Positions 1-7,986 of a DNA stretch of 14,276 nt are shown piece by piece (the first letter of the stretch is position 1; each line of letters starts with the position of its first letter). Origin of the DNA: Nitrospinaceae bacterium (GTDB taxonomy: Bacteria > Nitrospinota > Nitrospinia > Nitrospinales > VA-1); contig DUAA01000093.1 in assembly GCA_012961055.1 (NCBI GenBank), forward strand, positions 20,299 through 34,574, in the 5' to 3' direction. The notes under the pieces were generated by a model. The model saw only the letters and a program-made list of their open reading frames with translations. It had not been told where the DNA came from and ran no database searches. The position numbers were made by a program, and so were the translations under genes.

Positions 1-564
1 TCTGGGGCCTTAGGGCGACACAATGTATGCAACACCCTCGCCGCCGTTGCAGTTGGAATGGAGCTGAATATGGATTTCCCAACAATTGCCAAAGCCCTGG
101 AAAATTTTGCAGGAGTACAGAGAAGGTTTGAAATTCTAAAACAATCCGAGTCTTTGATCATTGTCGACGATTACGGCCACCATCCAGCAGAGATCTGCGC
201 AACTTTATCAACAGCAAAAGAAGTGTGGCCAAGCCGAAGACTCGTCGTTATATTTCAACCTCATCGTTATTCCCGTACGAAACACCTTATGGAAAGTTTT
301 TTTTCCTCTTTCAACGATGCCGATCAGCTACTTTTGCTTGATATTTATTCAGCTGGGGAAAAAGCTGAGGAAGGCATCCACTCCCAGAGAATCGCGGAAG
401 GTGTGAAAGAGTTTGGACATAAAAACGTGGAATACATCGGGAACTCAGAATTAGTAATCCCAAATTTACAAAAGTTTCTAAAACCGGGAGATATCGTATT
501 GACTCTCGGCGCGGGGAATATAGGAGAACTGAGCCACAAGCTCGTATCCCAATTCAATGACTGA
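1..564 (+). CDS. murC: UDP-N-acetylmuramate--L-alanine ligase, C-terminal part (5' end outside window)
   Basis: MurC adds L-alanine to UDP-MurNAc using ATP, the first step of stem-peptide assembly, in the cytoplasm. The reading frame is open from base 1, where it encodes GRHNVCNTLAA, the end of the central ATPase domain of Mur ligases. The rest is the C-terminal substrate-binding domain. It contains DDYGHHPAEI (about 166-195) and VVIFQPHRYSRT (about 247-282), both highly characteristic of MurC rather than MurD, E or F. The stop codon is TGA at 562-564. The ATG at 58 is internal and not the start, because the family motif lies upstream of it. murB follows after 29 bases, as in many dcw clusters. 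The start and ATP-binding loop are not in the window. Confidence 0.95.
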   Translation, partial: SGALGRHNVCNTLAAVAVGMELNMDFPTIAKALENFAGVQRRFEILKQSESLIIVDDYGHHPAEICATLSTAKEVWPSRRLVVIFQPHRYSRTKHLMESFFSSFNDADQLLLLDIYSAGEKAEEGIHSQRIAEGVKEFGHKNVEYIGNSELVIPNLQKFLKPGDIVLTLGAGNIGELSHKLVSQFND

Positions 565-575
565 TCGCTTTAAAT

Positions 576-582
576 AGGGAGG
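576..582 (+). promoter_or_regulatory. Shine-Dalgarno site for murB
   Basis: AGGGAGG lies 11 bases before the ATG at 594. It favours this long form of MurB over the internal ATG at 726, which has no comparable site upstream. Confidence 0.6.
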
Positions 583-593
583 AACCGCCATCA

Positions 594-1649
594 ATGCTTA
601 ATGAAGCTTGGAAGCGCCGATTAATTCACATTGCACACTCTGGAATGGGAAACGAGTTTAATCTCAAAACTCGAATGGAATATCCCAAAACTGTTCTAGG
701 TCAAAAAATTTATCAGAGTAAAACTATGAGCTATTCTTTTCCTTGGTTACACAAAATCAAAGGTACCATCATTAAAAATGAAATTCTGGCTCCCTATACT
801 TCTATTCAGATTGGAGGCCCCGCGGACATATTGATTTTCCCCGAAGATGTCCGCGATATTCAAACGATTTTAAAAAATAAAGGCTCTCAACCTCTATTCA
901 CTCTCGGAGAAGGAACCAATTTGCTCGTTCGTGACCAGGGAATACGAGGAGTTGTTATCTCTTTAAAAGATTCTTTTAAGGAAATTAAGCGTCCCTTATT
1001 TTTCCGCAAGAAAACTGGAAAACGTCGGGCAGCAATCAAAGTTGGGGCCGGAGTGAAGATGTCTTACCTTGCTAAATTTGCTGCTCGTTACTCTCTGACT
1101 GGCATCGAGTATTTGGTCGGTATCCCCGGATCATTGGGAGGAGCCATTATCATGAATGCCGGAGCAGAAGGCGCCGAAATTGGTCAGGTTCTCCGCAGCG
1201 TAACCCGAGTCACACCAGATGGAGATATCCAGACATTGAAGCGGAAAGAACTTTCTTTTGAGTACAGAAAAACCATTTTCCCGGATAGCGAGGGAATCAT
1301 TATCGAAGCAGAGTTGGAACTTGAAGAAGGAGACCGTCCTGAAATCCAAAACGCTATGGACCAACAACTCTCGCATAGAGCCCAGAGACAGCCCCTCACC
1401 GTTCCTAACTCAGGTTCCATTTTTAAAAATCCCGAGGGCGATACAGCAGGAAGGTTGATTGAATCCTTAGGGCTTAAAGGCCTAACGGTTGGCAATGCCG
1501 GCATCTCCATCAAACACGCAAATTTTATTGTCAACAAGGGAGGCGCCACTGCAAGTGAAGTGACCCGTTTGATTGAACATGTTCAAAAAGAAGTTACGGA
1601 TAGAACAGGAATTAAATTACAAACAGAAATTGTTATCGCAGGCGAATAA
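594..1649 (+). CDS. murB: UDP-N-acetylenolpyruvoylglucosamine reductase
   Basis: MurB is the FAD- and NADPH-dependent enzyme that reduces UDP-GlcNAc-enolpyruvate to UDP-MurNAc in the cytoplasm. The FAD-binding part shows GGPAD (74-78), LGEGTNLLV (104-112), and GIPGSLGGA with MNAGA (176-191). The catalytic set is visible by family alignment: Arg225 in EYRKT, Ser275 in PNSGSIFKNP, and Glu345 in LQTEI near the C-terminus. The layout fits type II MurB, without the larger type I insert. At 351 residues it is longer than the usual ~300. The excess is about 45 N-terminal residues before MSYSFPW plus a short basic insert (about 132-146). The ATG at 594 is chosen for its good ribosome site. It sits between murC and ddl, as in many non-enterobacterial dcw clusters. 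Confidence 0.95.
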   Translation: MLNEAWKRRLIHIAHSGMGNEFNLKTRMEYPKTVLGQKIYQSKTMSYSFPWLHKIKGTIIKNEILAPYTSIQIGGPADILIFPEDVRDIQTILKNKGSQPLFTLGEGTNLLVRDQGIRGVVISLKDSFKEIKRPLFFRKKTGKRRAAIKVGAGVKMSYLAKFAARYSLTGIEYLVGIPGSLGGAIIMNAGAEGAEIGQVLRSVTRVTPDGDIQTLKRKELSFEYRKTIFPDSEGIIIEAELELEEGDRPEIQNAMDQQLSHRAQRQPLTVPNSGSIFKNPEGDTAGRLIESLGLKGLTVGNAGISIKHANFIVNKGGATASEVTRLIEHVQKEVTDRTGIKLQTEIVIAGE

Positions 1650-1709
1650 ACAGGAAAAAATTAATACTTATTTAGTCCGCCACAAAGGTGGTTCTTCTTC
1701 CTTTATTTT

Positions 1710-2687
1710 TTGACTCTTTTGGCCAAAGACCGGGGCGGACCTCATTATAGAGAATTTGTAATACAACAATTGAAAAATTTAAAAGATAAAACCATTGGAG
1801 TTCTTATGGGGGGACTATCCCCAGAGCGGGAGGTCTCAATCGTCACAGGAAACTCAATTATTGAGGCTCTTAATCGGAAAGGATTGAACGCTTTGCCAGT
1901 TCAAGTTGACCATGAAATCTGGAAAACACTGCAGTCGAATCCCATTGATCTGGCTTTCATTGCCCTGCATGGAACCTTTGGCGAAGACGGATGTATTCAA
2001 GGCCTGCTTGAATATTTTAAAATTCCCTATACCGGCCCTGGCGTTATGGGCAGTGCTCTCGCTTATGACAAGTTAAAGTCTAAGGAAATTTTTAAATCCA
2101 ATAAAATACCTACAGCCGATTATGAAGTGTTTTATAAAAGGACAAGTGAAAAGACAGGTCGAACCCTAGATTTTCCAGTTGTCGTCAAACCAACCAATCA
2201 GGGATCAAGCCTAGGCATAAGCATTGTAAAAAACGAAAACGAATGGAAACCGGCATTAAAAACCGCATTCACTTATTCAGATGAAGTGATTGCAGAAAAA
2301 TTCATTGAAGGCAAACTTCTAGCAATTGGCATGCAGGAAATGGAACCCATGCCAATCGTTCACATTCGTCCCAAATCTGGATTTTATGATTATGAAGCAA
2401 AATACACTTCAGGCAAAACGGAATATATTTGCCCAGCCGACCTTGAGAAAAACGAAGCAGACCGGTGCAGAAAAATTGCGCAACAGGTATTCCATGTATT
2501 GAGAGGAAGAGGGTTTCCTCGTGTCGATGTGATTCTGGACAATGAGGGAATACCATTTGTTCTGGAGATGAACACCGTACCCGGAATGACACCCACCAGC
2601 CTTCTGCCAATGGCTGCACAAAAGATGGGACTCGGGTTTGATGATTTGGTAGTAGAAATAATAAAAACTGCTCAACGGGATTACTAA
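1710..2687 (+). CDS. ddl: D-alanine--D-alanine ligase (TTG start proposed)
   Basis: Ddl makes the D-Ala-D-Ala dipeptide that MurF adds to the peptidoglycan precursor; it is an ATP-grasp enzyme. Visible signatures are GGLSPEREVS (34-43, with the substrate-contacting Glu39), HGTFGEDGCIQG (87-98), VVVKPTNQGSSLG (157-169, ATP Lys160), YDYEAKY (226-232), and FPRVDV plus LEMNTVPGMTPTS (269-297). Asp273, Glu286 and Asn288 are the expected metal ligands. Counted from Lys25 the enzyme has normal family length. There is no in-frame ATG or GTG before the first core strand; the first ATG is codon 33, inside the Rossmann-like core. Translation must therefore begin at a rare codon: TTG at 1710, 1719 or 1770. 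None has a good Shine-Dalgarno site, so the start is uncertain but the gene is not. Confidence 0.93.
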   Translation: MTLLAKDRGGPHYREFVIQQLKNLKDKTIGVLMGGLSPEREVSIVTGNSIIEALNRKGLNALPVQVDHEIWKTLQSNPIDLAFIALHGTFGEDGCIQGLLEYFKIPYTGPGVMGSALAYDKLKSKEIFKSNKIPTADYEVFYKRTSEKTGRTLDFPVVVKPTNQGSSLGISIVKNENEWKPALKTAFTYSDEVIAEKFIEGKLLAIGMQEMEPMPIVHIRPKSGFYDYEAKYTSGKTEYICPADLEKNEADRCRKIAQQVFHVLRGRGFPRVDVILDNEGIPFVLEMNTVPGMTPTSLLPMAAQKMGLGFDDLVVEIIKTAQRDY

Positions 2688-2696
2688 AGAATAGTT

Positions 2697-3626
2697 ATGA
2701 ATTTTGCAATTGCAAATCAAAAAAAATCTTCACTAGGGTGGCAGGATCTTCACTCCGGAAGAAGAAAAAAACAAAGGAGCGTGGGCAACCTTAACAAAAA
2801 GGTTGCTGGAAAGCCTTCGAGACATAACTTGTCAAGAGCAAAAATAATATTCGAGCTAGTCTCAAAATTTTTCCTGACAGGAGTCGTCATTTATTTAAGC
2901 TATGTAAGTTATAATTTTTTGACCTCTGATCCTCGGTTTAAAATTACGGATATTTTTTTCCAAGGAAACCAATCCCTGCTGGAAAATCAAATTTTGGACT
3001 TGGTGGGTCCGATTCAAGGAGAAAATCTTTTCACATACGACCTTTCAAAGGCCGCCGAAAAACTCGCGGCGCATCCCTGGGTACTTTCAGCTTCTGTTCA
3101 AAGAAAATTCCCCCAGGAAATTCAAATTACATTGATCGAACGTATTCCCTACGCCCGGATCAAATTTAAAAAAGTTTTTTTAATAGATAAATCTGGGGTG
3201 ATCCTTTCGGAAGAAAAAGCTGAGTACCAACATTTGCCGCTAATCGTACAGACCTCAAAGATTAAAAAACCTGGAAATTTTTCAGGTCAAAAAGTTATTC
3301 AGGGGCTCAAGACTATGCATTATTTTAACAAACTTTCATTTTTCGAAAAAAACCCCTTGGACACCGCTGAGATGAAAGGGCAGTCGAGAGTCATATTTTC
3401 CACTCGCAATCGAGACCTTCAAATCCAAATGTCTATGGAAACATTGGCAGAAGGATTTAAAAAATTCACGACTTTCCTCGACATTCGGGAGGACGAAGAA
3501 AAAAAAATCCAGCTGATCGACCTATCATTCAAGGATCAAGTTGTAGTAAGAGATCGAATTCTTTCCCACACACGTGAAGACACAAACCAAATAGGAGGTA
3601 ATTCGACACATGGCCAAAAAAAGTAA
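2697..3626 (+). CDS. ftsQ: Cell division protein FtsQ (POTRA domain)
   Basis: FtsQ is a bitopic inner-membrane divisome protein that links the cytoplasmic ring proteins to periplasmic septum synthesis through FtsB and FtsL. Residues 1-49 are basic and cytoplasmic. About 50-75 form one hydrophobic membrane segment (FFLTGVVIYLSYVSYNFL). About 81-149 form a POTRA domain (FKITDIFFQGNQSL, then HPWVLSASVQRKFPQEIQITLIERIPYA, which is very FtsQ/DivIB-like). The rest is the FtsQ beta domain. The start ATG lies 9 bases after ddl and has only a weak ribosome site (AAAGAA). Position between ddl and ftsA supports the call. The 3' end overlaps ftsA by 17 bases, which suggests translational coupling. Confidence 0.93.
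   Translation: MNFAIANQKKSSLGWQDLHSGRRKKQRSVGNLNKKVAGKPSRHNLSRAKIIFELVSKFFLTGVVIYLSYVSYNFLTSDPRFKITDIFFQGNQSLLENQILDLVGPIQGENLFTYDLSKAAEKLAAHPWVLSASVQRKFPQEIQITLIERIPYARIKFKKVFLIDKSGVILSEEKAEYQHLPLIVQTSKIKKPGNFSGQKVIQGLKTMHYFNKLSFFEKNPLDTAEMKGQSRVIFSTRNRDLQIQMSMETLAEGFKKFTTFLDIREDEEKKIQLIDLSFKDQVVVRDRILSHTREDTNQIGGNSTHGQKK
3593..3598 (+). promoter_or_regulatory. Shine-Dalgarno site for ftsA, inside ftsQ
   Basis: A full AGGAGG lies within the last codons of ftsQ, 11 bases before the ftsA ATG at 3610. It fixes the ftsA start and supports coupled translation across the 17-base overlap. Confidence 0.7.
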
Positions 3627-4842
3627 TTATATTGTCGGCCTCGATATTGGAACGACCAAAATTTGTTGCATCATTGGTGAGGTCATAGATGAAGAAAAAA
3701 TAGATATCATTGGTCTGGGCCAGTACCCATCAAGGGGCTTGAGAAAAGGAGTAGTCATCAATATAGACAGCACTGTTGAATCAATAAAAAGTGCTGTTGA
3801 AGAGGCCGAATTGATGGCGGGATGTGAAATCGATTCTGTATTTGTGGGTATTGCTGGAGGCCATATTAACAGTATGAACAGTCACGGAATCATCGCTATC
3901 AAGGGAAAGGAAATCACCCAAGCCGATATTGACCGTGTTATTGAAGCGGCTAAAGCCATTGCTATCCCGCTTGATCGTGAAGTCATTCATGTGCTGCCTC
4001 AGGAATATATTGTCGACAATCAGGATGGGATCAAAACCCCTCTAGGTATGGCCGGGGTAAGACTTGAAGCCAAGGTCCATATTGTAACTGCCGCAGTGAC
4101 ATCGGCACAAAATATTGTCAAATGCGTAAACAAAGCAGGTCTCGGGGTTCAGGATATTGTACTTGAGCAACTGGCTTCCAGTGAATCTGTTTTATCTCAG
4201 GATGAAAGAGAATTAGGCGTAGGAATGATTGATATAGGTGGCGGCACTTCTGATATGGCCATTTTTTACCAAGGAACTATTAAGCATACGGCGGTTCTTA
4301 CCATTGCCGGTGCTCAGATGACGAATGATATCGCCATCGGCCTTCGCACCCCTAATGCAGAAGCGGAAAAAATTAAACACTCTTATGGATGCGCCTTCAC
4401 TGCTCTGGTTTCCGAAGGGGAAAACATTGAAACCACCAGTGTGGGTGGGCGAGAGCCGCGAACGGTTTCACGCCAGATTCTCAGCGAAATAATTGAAGCA
4501 CGAACCCGGGAGATGTTTGAACTTCTGGATCATGAGATAAGCGAGTCTGGATACCGTGAAATTATTTCTTCGGGAGTTGTTCTAACAGGCGGGGCCGCGA
4601 GCATGCAAGGTATGGCCGATTTGGCAGAAGATGTATTTCAGTCGCCTGTTCGAATTGGAATTCCTATTGGTCTCGGAGGGCTAATCGATGTTGTAAATAA
4701 TCCCATGTATGCAACGTGTACCGGGTTAATCCAATACGGATCCAAAAGATTTAAGTCAGGGGCGAACAGAGAACTTCGAGGGAGAAACCTTTTCGACAAA
4801 ATATTTTCACGTATGAAAGATTGGGCAGATGAATTTTTTTAA
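3610..4842 (+). CDS. ftsA: Cell division protein FtsA
   Basis: FtsA is the actin-like ATPase that tethers FtsZ filaments to the cytoplasmic membrane and recruits later divisome proteins. The actin-fold signatures are present: phosphate-1 loop [12 protein letters not shown] (9-20), the FtsA-specific 1C domain around [13 protein letters not shown]...[17 protein letters not shown] (about 124-160), phosphate-2 DIGGGTSD (208-215), and adenosine motif [13 protein letters not shown] (322-334). At 410 residues it has normal length. The last 18 residues ([18 protein letters not shown]) alternate hydrophobic and charged residues and match the amphipathic membrane-targeting helix of the family. ftsZ begins 14 bases downstream, the expected order. 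Confidence 0.97.
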   Translation: MAKKSNYIVGLDIGTTKICCIIGEVIDEEKIDIIGLGQYPSRGLRKGVVINIDSTVESIKSAVEEAELMAGCEIDSVFVGIAGGHINSMNSHGIIAIKGKEITQADIDRVIEAAKAIAIPLDREVIHVLPQEYIVDNQDGIKTPLGMAGVRLEAKVHIVTAAVTSAQNIVKCVNKAGLGVQDIVLEQLASSESVLSQDERELGVGMIDIGGGTSDMAIFYQGTIKHTAVLTIAGAQMTNDIAIGLRTPNAEAEKIKHSYGCAFTALVSEGENIETTSVGGREPRTVSRQILSEIIEARTREMFELLDHEISESGYREIISSGVVLTGGAASMQGMADLAEDVFQSPVRIGIPIGLGGLIDVVNNPMYATCTGLIQYGSKRFKSGANRELRGRNLFDKIFSRMKDWADEFF

Positions 4843-4846
4843 CACC

Positions 4847-4851
4847 GGAGG
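4847..4851 (+). promoter_or_regulatory. Shine-Dalgarno site for ftsZ
   Basis: GGAGG with a 5-base spacer to the ATG at 4857, in the short ftsA-ftsZ gap. It fixes the ftsZ start. Confidence 0.65.
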
Positions 4852-4856
4852 ATAAA

Positions 4857-6017
4857 ATGAGTTTAATAGACTTTGATAACGAAGATGATTATTCGGCAAC
4901 GATTAAGGTCATTGGGGTAGGCGGAGGAGGCAATAATGCCATCAACTCCATGGTGCAGGACAATATTCGTGGAGTGGAGTTTATTATCGCCAATACCGAC
5001 CTACAAACGCTTGAGAAATCCGAGTGCCCCGGTAAAATTCAAATTGGTGGGGAACTGACTCGAGGTTTAGGAGCCGGCTCCAATCCAACAATTGGTCGGA
5101 ATGCCGCCGAAGAAAGTGAAACAAATATTCGAGAAATGCTTGATGGTGCGGATATGGTCTTCATCACCGCTGGAATGGGTGGTGGAACAGGTACGGGTGC
5201 AGCTCCCATCATTGCTCGTATCGCTAAGGAGACAGGTGCCTTGACAGTGGGTGTCGTTACCAAACCTTTCGCCTTTGAAGGTAAACGACGCATGCGACAG
5301 GCAGAGGAAGGAATAATTGATCTTAAGGAAGCAGTCGATACCTTGATCGTCATTCCAAACCAAAAACTGCTCAGTTTTGTTGGCAAACAAACCTCATTCA
5401 TTGGAGCGTTTGGAATGGTGGATGATGTTTTAAGACAAGCAGTCTGCAGTATCTCCGATCTAATTGTTATCCCCGGTCTGATCAACCTGGACTTCGCCGA
5501 TGTAAAATCCATTATGGGTAGCATGGGTAAAGCACTAATGGGTAGTGGAACCGCCACAGGTGAAATGAGGGCGTCCGAGGCAGCACAGAAAGCTATCTCC
5601 AGTCCCTTGCTTGATGAAGCGACAATAGATAGAGCAAAGGGAATTTTAATTAATATTACTGGTGGTGAGGATCTGACTCTCCTCGAAGTCAATGAGGCTT
5701 CAATGATGATTCAGGAAAATGCTCATGAAGACGCGCATATCATTTTTGGAGCAGTGATCAACAAGGAAATGGAGGGGGAAATGCGGGTAACTGTCATCGC
5801 TACTGGATTTGAAGAAGCGGAACCCATCAGGACGCATCAAAGACCTGCCTTAAAAAAAGTAGTTGGGGGAGAGCCCATCTCAGAAGACGATTTGAGTTCA
5901 GGATCTTTCAAACGTTTAAAATCCTTGGCTACCACAATAAAGGAAGAAAGTCTGGATACAGGAAGCCTGACTTCGAACTTTGATATCCCAACTTTTCTCC
6001 GTAAACACGCAGATTAA
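4857..6017 (+). CDS. ftsZ: Cell division GTPase FtsZ
   Basis: FtsZ is the tubulin-like GTPase that polymerises into the Z-ring at mid-cell. It shows the nucleotide-binding start [13 protein letters not shown] (20-32), the tubulin signature GGGTGTG (108-114), and the T7 synergy loop NLDFADV (210-216), whose Asp215 is the expected residue activating GTP hydrolysis in the neighbouring subunit. The GTPase core ends near residue 320. A linker of roughly 50 residues follows, then the conserved C-terminal peptide [11 protein letters not shown] (376-386), which binds FtsA. The linker is on the short side. Total length 386 is normal. It is the last gene of this dcw block; no lpxC follows, unlike in enterobacteria. 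Confidence 0.98.
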   Translation: MSLIDFDNEDDYSATIKVIGVGGGGNNAINSMVQDNIRGVEFIIANTDLQTLEKSECPGKIQIGGELTRGLGAGSNPTIGRNAAEESETNIREMLDGADMVFITAGMGGGTGTGAAPIIARIAKETGALTVGVVTKPFAFEGKRRMRQAEEGIIDLKEAVDTLIVIPNQKLLSFVGKQTSFIGAFGMVDDVLRQAVCSISDLIVIPGLINLDFADVKSIMGSMGKALMGSGTATGEMRASEAAQKAISSPLLDEATIDRAKGILINITGGEDLTLLEVNEASMMIQENAHEDAHIIFGAVINKEMEGEMRVTVIATGFEEAEPIRTHQRPALKKVVGGEPISEDDLSSGSFKRLKSLATTIKEESLDTGSLTSNFDIPTFLRKHAD

Positions 6018-6038
6018 TTATCTCTAGATAACCGGTAG

Positions 6039-6060
6039 GGCCAGCATAATAATGCTGGCC
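6039..6060. terminator. Perfect hairpin after ftsZ, between convergent genes
   Basis: The arms GGCCAGCAT (6039-6047) and ATGCTGGCC (6052-6060) pair perfectly over 9 bp around the loop AATA, 21 bases after the ftsZ stop. There is no T-run on either side, so it is not a textbook intrinsic terminator. It may work with Rho or protect the 3' end of the ftsZ mRNA. Being symmetric, it could serve the convergent DUF547 transcript as well. Confidence 0.5.
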
Positions 6061-6083
6061 TCGTCGATCTCATTAAAAATATA

Positions 6084-6135
6084 AACAGAAAACAAGACAG
6101 GTAAACTTATTAATTATTTCTGTTCACTGTTTACC
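6084..6135. repeat. Two interleaved inverted repeats (possible pseudoknot)
   Basis: AACAGAAA (6084-6091) is complementary to TTTCTGTT (6117-6124), and GGTAAAC (6100-6106) to GTTTACC (6129-6135). The pairs interlock in the order A-B-A'-B', the topology of an H-type pseudoknot. Intervening loops are about 8, 10 and 4 bases. The element lies just past the 3' end of the - strand DUF547 gene and in the downstream region of ftsZ. Structure and role are inferred only; the region is AT-rich and chance is possible. Confidence 0.4.
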
Positions 6136-6139
6136 GGAC

Positions 6140-6922
6140 TCATTGACCATTTATCTTCCAGTTATAATCCAGATAAGAAATTTTTATTTGGGATTTGTTT
6201 ATAGCTTTTCTTTCCTCGGGGTTAACATACTGAGCAATAAAATTTAATACACCGCCTCGACTTTCAAAATCCTCTGCAAACCATTTGAATATACGTGATA
6301 AATAAACCCTATTTTTCTTTTCATCCAGCCGCATTCCTTTTTCTTGGGAACTCAAAAACATTTTCATCTGGTCGTCCAACTGATCACTCAGTTTTGCAAC
6401 TGTATAGGATTCCAAACGAATATCTGGACAACTGATGGATGCACAAACTATGGCCACATGAATTCGAGGTTCATCCATTTTTCTGAGAATTTCATGCTCA
6501 ATGCCATTGAGAGTCCGTTCCTTTCCTGCTACCTTACCTGCTGGACGTTTCCAAACTGGACTAAAAAAGTTTCCCACATCTTTGATACTTTCTATGGGAA
6601 AATTATCGGCGATCATTTTTACTGCAAGAATATTATAAACGTTGATCCAGAAGGTCAGTTTGGCGTCACGGGACTGCAGGTTATCCAGAGGAAAAGAGTT
6701 TAGTCTAGAAACCAAATTTGAAAAAACGGGATCCGCTTTCAATCTCTCATAATCGAATGCATGAAACGATATCCCGTCCAGTTCTCTTGGAGTAACATAT
6801 TTTATGACTAGACCATCCCAATCAGTAAAATCAAAGGCTTCAGCATTGGAATAAAAACTAAAAACAAAAAATATACCCAACGCTAAAGACTGTAAGTACC
6901 CAACGAAAACTTTACCTTTCAT
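6140..6922 (-). CDS. DUF547-family protein with signal peptide
   Basis: Proteins with DUF547 are widespread, and their biochemical role is not firmly established. The call rests on TFWINVYNILAVKMI (90-104), EHEILR (142-147), VCASISCPDIR (159-169, with Cys160 and Cys165), LSRIFKWFAEDF (208-219) and a C-terminal YLDYNW, all in the order usual for the family. Residues 1-29 form a signal peptide: basic start MKGK, hydrophobic core (LALGIFFVFSF), then SNAEA before FDF as a likely signal peptidase I site. The mature protein is therefore probably periplasmic. I start at the ATG at 6922, with AAAAGGG nine bases upstream, rather than at an in-frame TTG six bases earlier. The gene converges on ftsZ and seems monocistronic. 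Confidence 0.85.
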   Translation of the reverse strand: MKGKVFVGYLQSLALGIFFVFSFYSNAEAFDFTDWDGLVIKYVTPRELDGISFHAFDYERLKADPVFSNLVSRLNSFPLDNLQSRDAKLTFWINVYNILAVKMIADNFPIESIKDVGNFFSPVWKRPAGKVAGKERTLNGIEHEILRKMDEPRIHVAIVCASISCPDIRLESYTVAKLSDQLDDQMKMFLSSQEKGMRLDEKKNRVYLSRIFKWFAEDFESRGGVLNFIAQYVNPEERKAINKSQIKISYLDYNWKINGQ

Positions 6923-6970
6923 AAACAAAAACCCTTTTATACAAATTAATTAGGTTGATACTTACCTTTT

Positions 6971-6998
6971 AGTATACTTACCAAATGATTCCTTACAA
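6971..6998 (-). promoter_or_regulatory. Candidate promoter of the DUF547 gene
   Basis: Read on the - strand, TTGTAA (6998-6993) and TATACT (6976-6971) are 16 bases apart. They would start transcription about 40 bases before the ATG at 6922. The -10 lies in the palindrome AGTATACT, so a + strand reading is also conceivable, but I see no matching -35 there. Prediction by eye only. Confidence 0.35.
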
Positions 6999-7082
6999 AC
7001 CTGCTATCATCATAACATTCCTTCACTTTCCACGCCCCAGCCGAACACCTATTGACCTGAACTTTATACAATAAAACCAATT

Positions 7083-7925
7083 ATGGAAAATGAACTTTTA
7101 TATATTTCAGACCTAGATGGCACCCTACTATTATCCGATGGTTCCTTCCCTCAAGATTATAAGGAGCGTCTGAACAGACTGATCAACATGGGATTGCTGT
7201 TCACCATCGCAACAGCCCGAAACTATGACTCTGCATATCCAATCTTAGATGGATTGGACCTGAACTTACCCGTCATTTTATTCAATGGTGTATATCTTAC
7301 CGATTTTAATAGTGGTCAAATTCTGGAGTATTCCAATTTTATTGATAGGACAGTTGTGGAAACCATGCTCAAACTGGTTTCGCCTTGCAGCATGGATCCA
7401 TTCATCTATACATTTGGGCGCAAACATAAACTCTATTATCGGAATACCACCAATCCCGGTTCCAAGGCCTACATTAATAGCCTAAAAGGTGATGATAGAC
7501 TCCGTAAAGTCAAACGCTTTGATTTTCAAGATGATGAAAAAATATCAGGCTTTTTATTGATCGACACTCATGATCGCCTTGAACCCATCTACACAGCCCT
7601 TCAGGAGAACTACTTCGACCGTCTCAACTTATATTTTGCTGAAGACGTATCGATGAAGGGCTATTATTGGCTCCAATCCTTCCACCAAGAAGCTAGTAAG
7701 GAAAATATGATAGAAGTGCTTGCTAAAAAATTGAAGGTTCCTCTCGAACGCATCGTTGTATTCGGAGATTATTTAAATGATTTGGGCATGTTTCGAATCG
7801 CAGGTCGCGCCATTGCGGTAGAGAATGCCCTGCCCGAAGTCAAAGAATCCGCGCACGAAATCATAGGGAGCAATGCTCAAGGAGCTGTTCTGGATTATCT
7901 TGAACTTATATATCTTGATAAATAA
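7083..7925 (+). CDS. Cof-type HAD-superfamily phosphatase (class IIB)
   Basis: This is a cytoplasmic Mg-dependent phosphatase of the HAD superfamily, most like the Cof/hydrolase_3 group, which acts on sugar phosphates and other small phosphorylated metabolites. All four motifs are present: I, SDLDGTLL (9-16, nucleophile Asp10, acid/base Asp12); II, TIATARN (41-47); III, Lys206 in SKENM; IV, GDYLNDLGM (228-236). The cap between about 80 and 195 belongs to class IIB. At 280 residues it has normal family length. The substrate cannot be read from the sequence, and the neighbours do not help. The start ATG has no Shine-Dalgarno sequence (CCAATT precedes it); no other in-frame start fits as well, since motif I begins only eight residues in. 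Confidence 0.88.
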   Translation: MENELLYISDLDGTLLLSDGSFPQDYKERLNRLINMGLLFTIATARNYDSAYPILDGLDLNLPVILFNGVYLTDFNSGQILEYSNFIDRTVVETMLKLVSPCSMDPFIYTFGRKHKLYYRNTTNPGSKAYINSLKGDDRLRKVKRFDFQDDEKISGFLLIDTHDRLEPIYTALQENYFDRLNLYFAEDVSMKGYYWLQSFHQEASKENMIEVLAKKLKVPLERIVVFGDYLNDLGMFRIAGRAIAVENALPEVKESAHEIIGSNAQGAVLDYLELIYLDK

Positions 7926-7946
7926 GTCTGTTCAAATTAAACTTTA

Positions 7947-7985
7947 AGTATAAACCTATTTTCTAAACTACTAGTATAAAACTAT
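7947..7985 (+). promoter_or_regulatory. Direct repeat with -10-like boxes just before the parvulin-like gene
   Basis: AGTATAAACCTAT (7947-7959) recurs as AGTATAAAACTAT (7973-7985), 12 of 13 bases identical and offset by 26 bases. Each copy carries a TATAAA box. The second box ends at 7980, so a transcript from it would begin at or next to the ATG at 7987, giving a leaderless or nearly leaderless mRNA. No good -35 sequence is visible. The repeats could instead be a paired protein-binding site. Confidence 0.35.
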
Positions 7986-7986
7986 C

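Noticed and set aside
1680..1712. Terminator-like hairpin (CCAC/GTGG) with T-rich sequence between murB and ddl
   Set aside because: The stem is only 4 bp plus a G-U and the T-run is broken by C; the essential ddl gene follows at once, so a real terminator is unlikely.
5039..5692. Long (217-codon) open frame antisense to ftsZ
   Set aside because: It mirrors the highly conserved FtsZ core, has low-complexity Ser/Pro/Ile composition, and no ribosome site or family motif; it is a shadow of ftsZ codon use.
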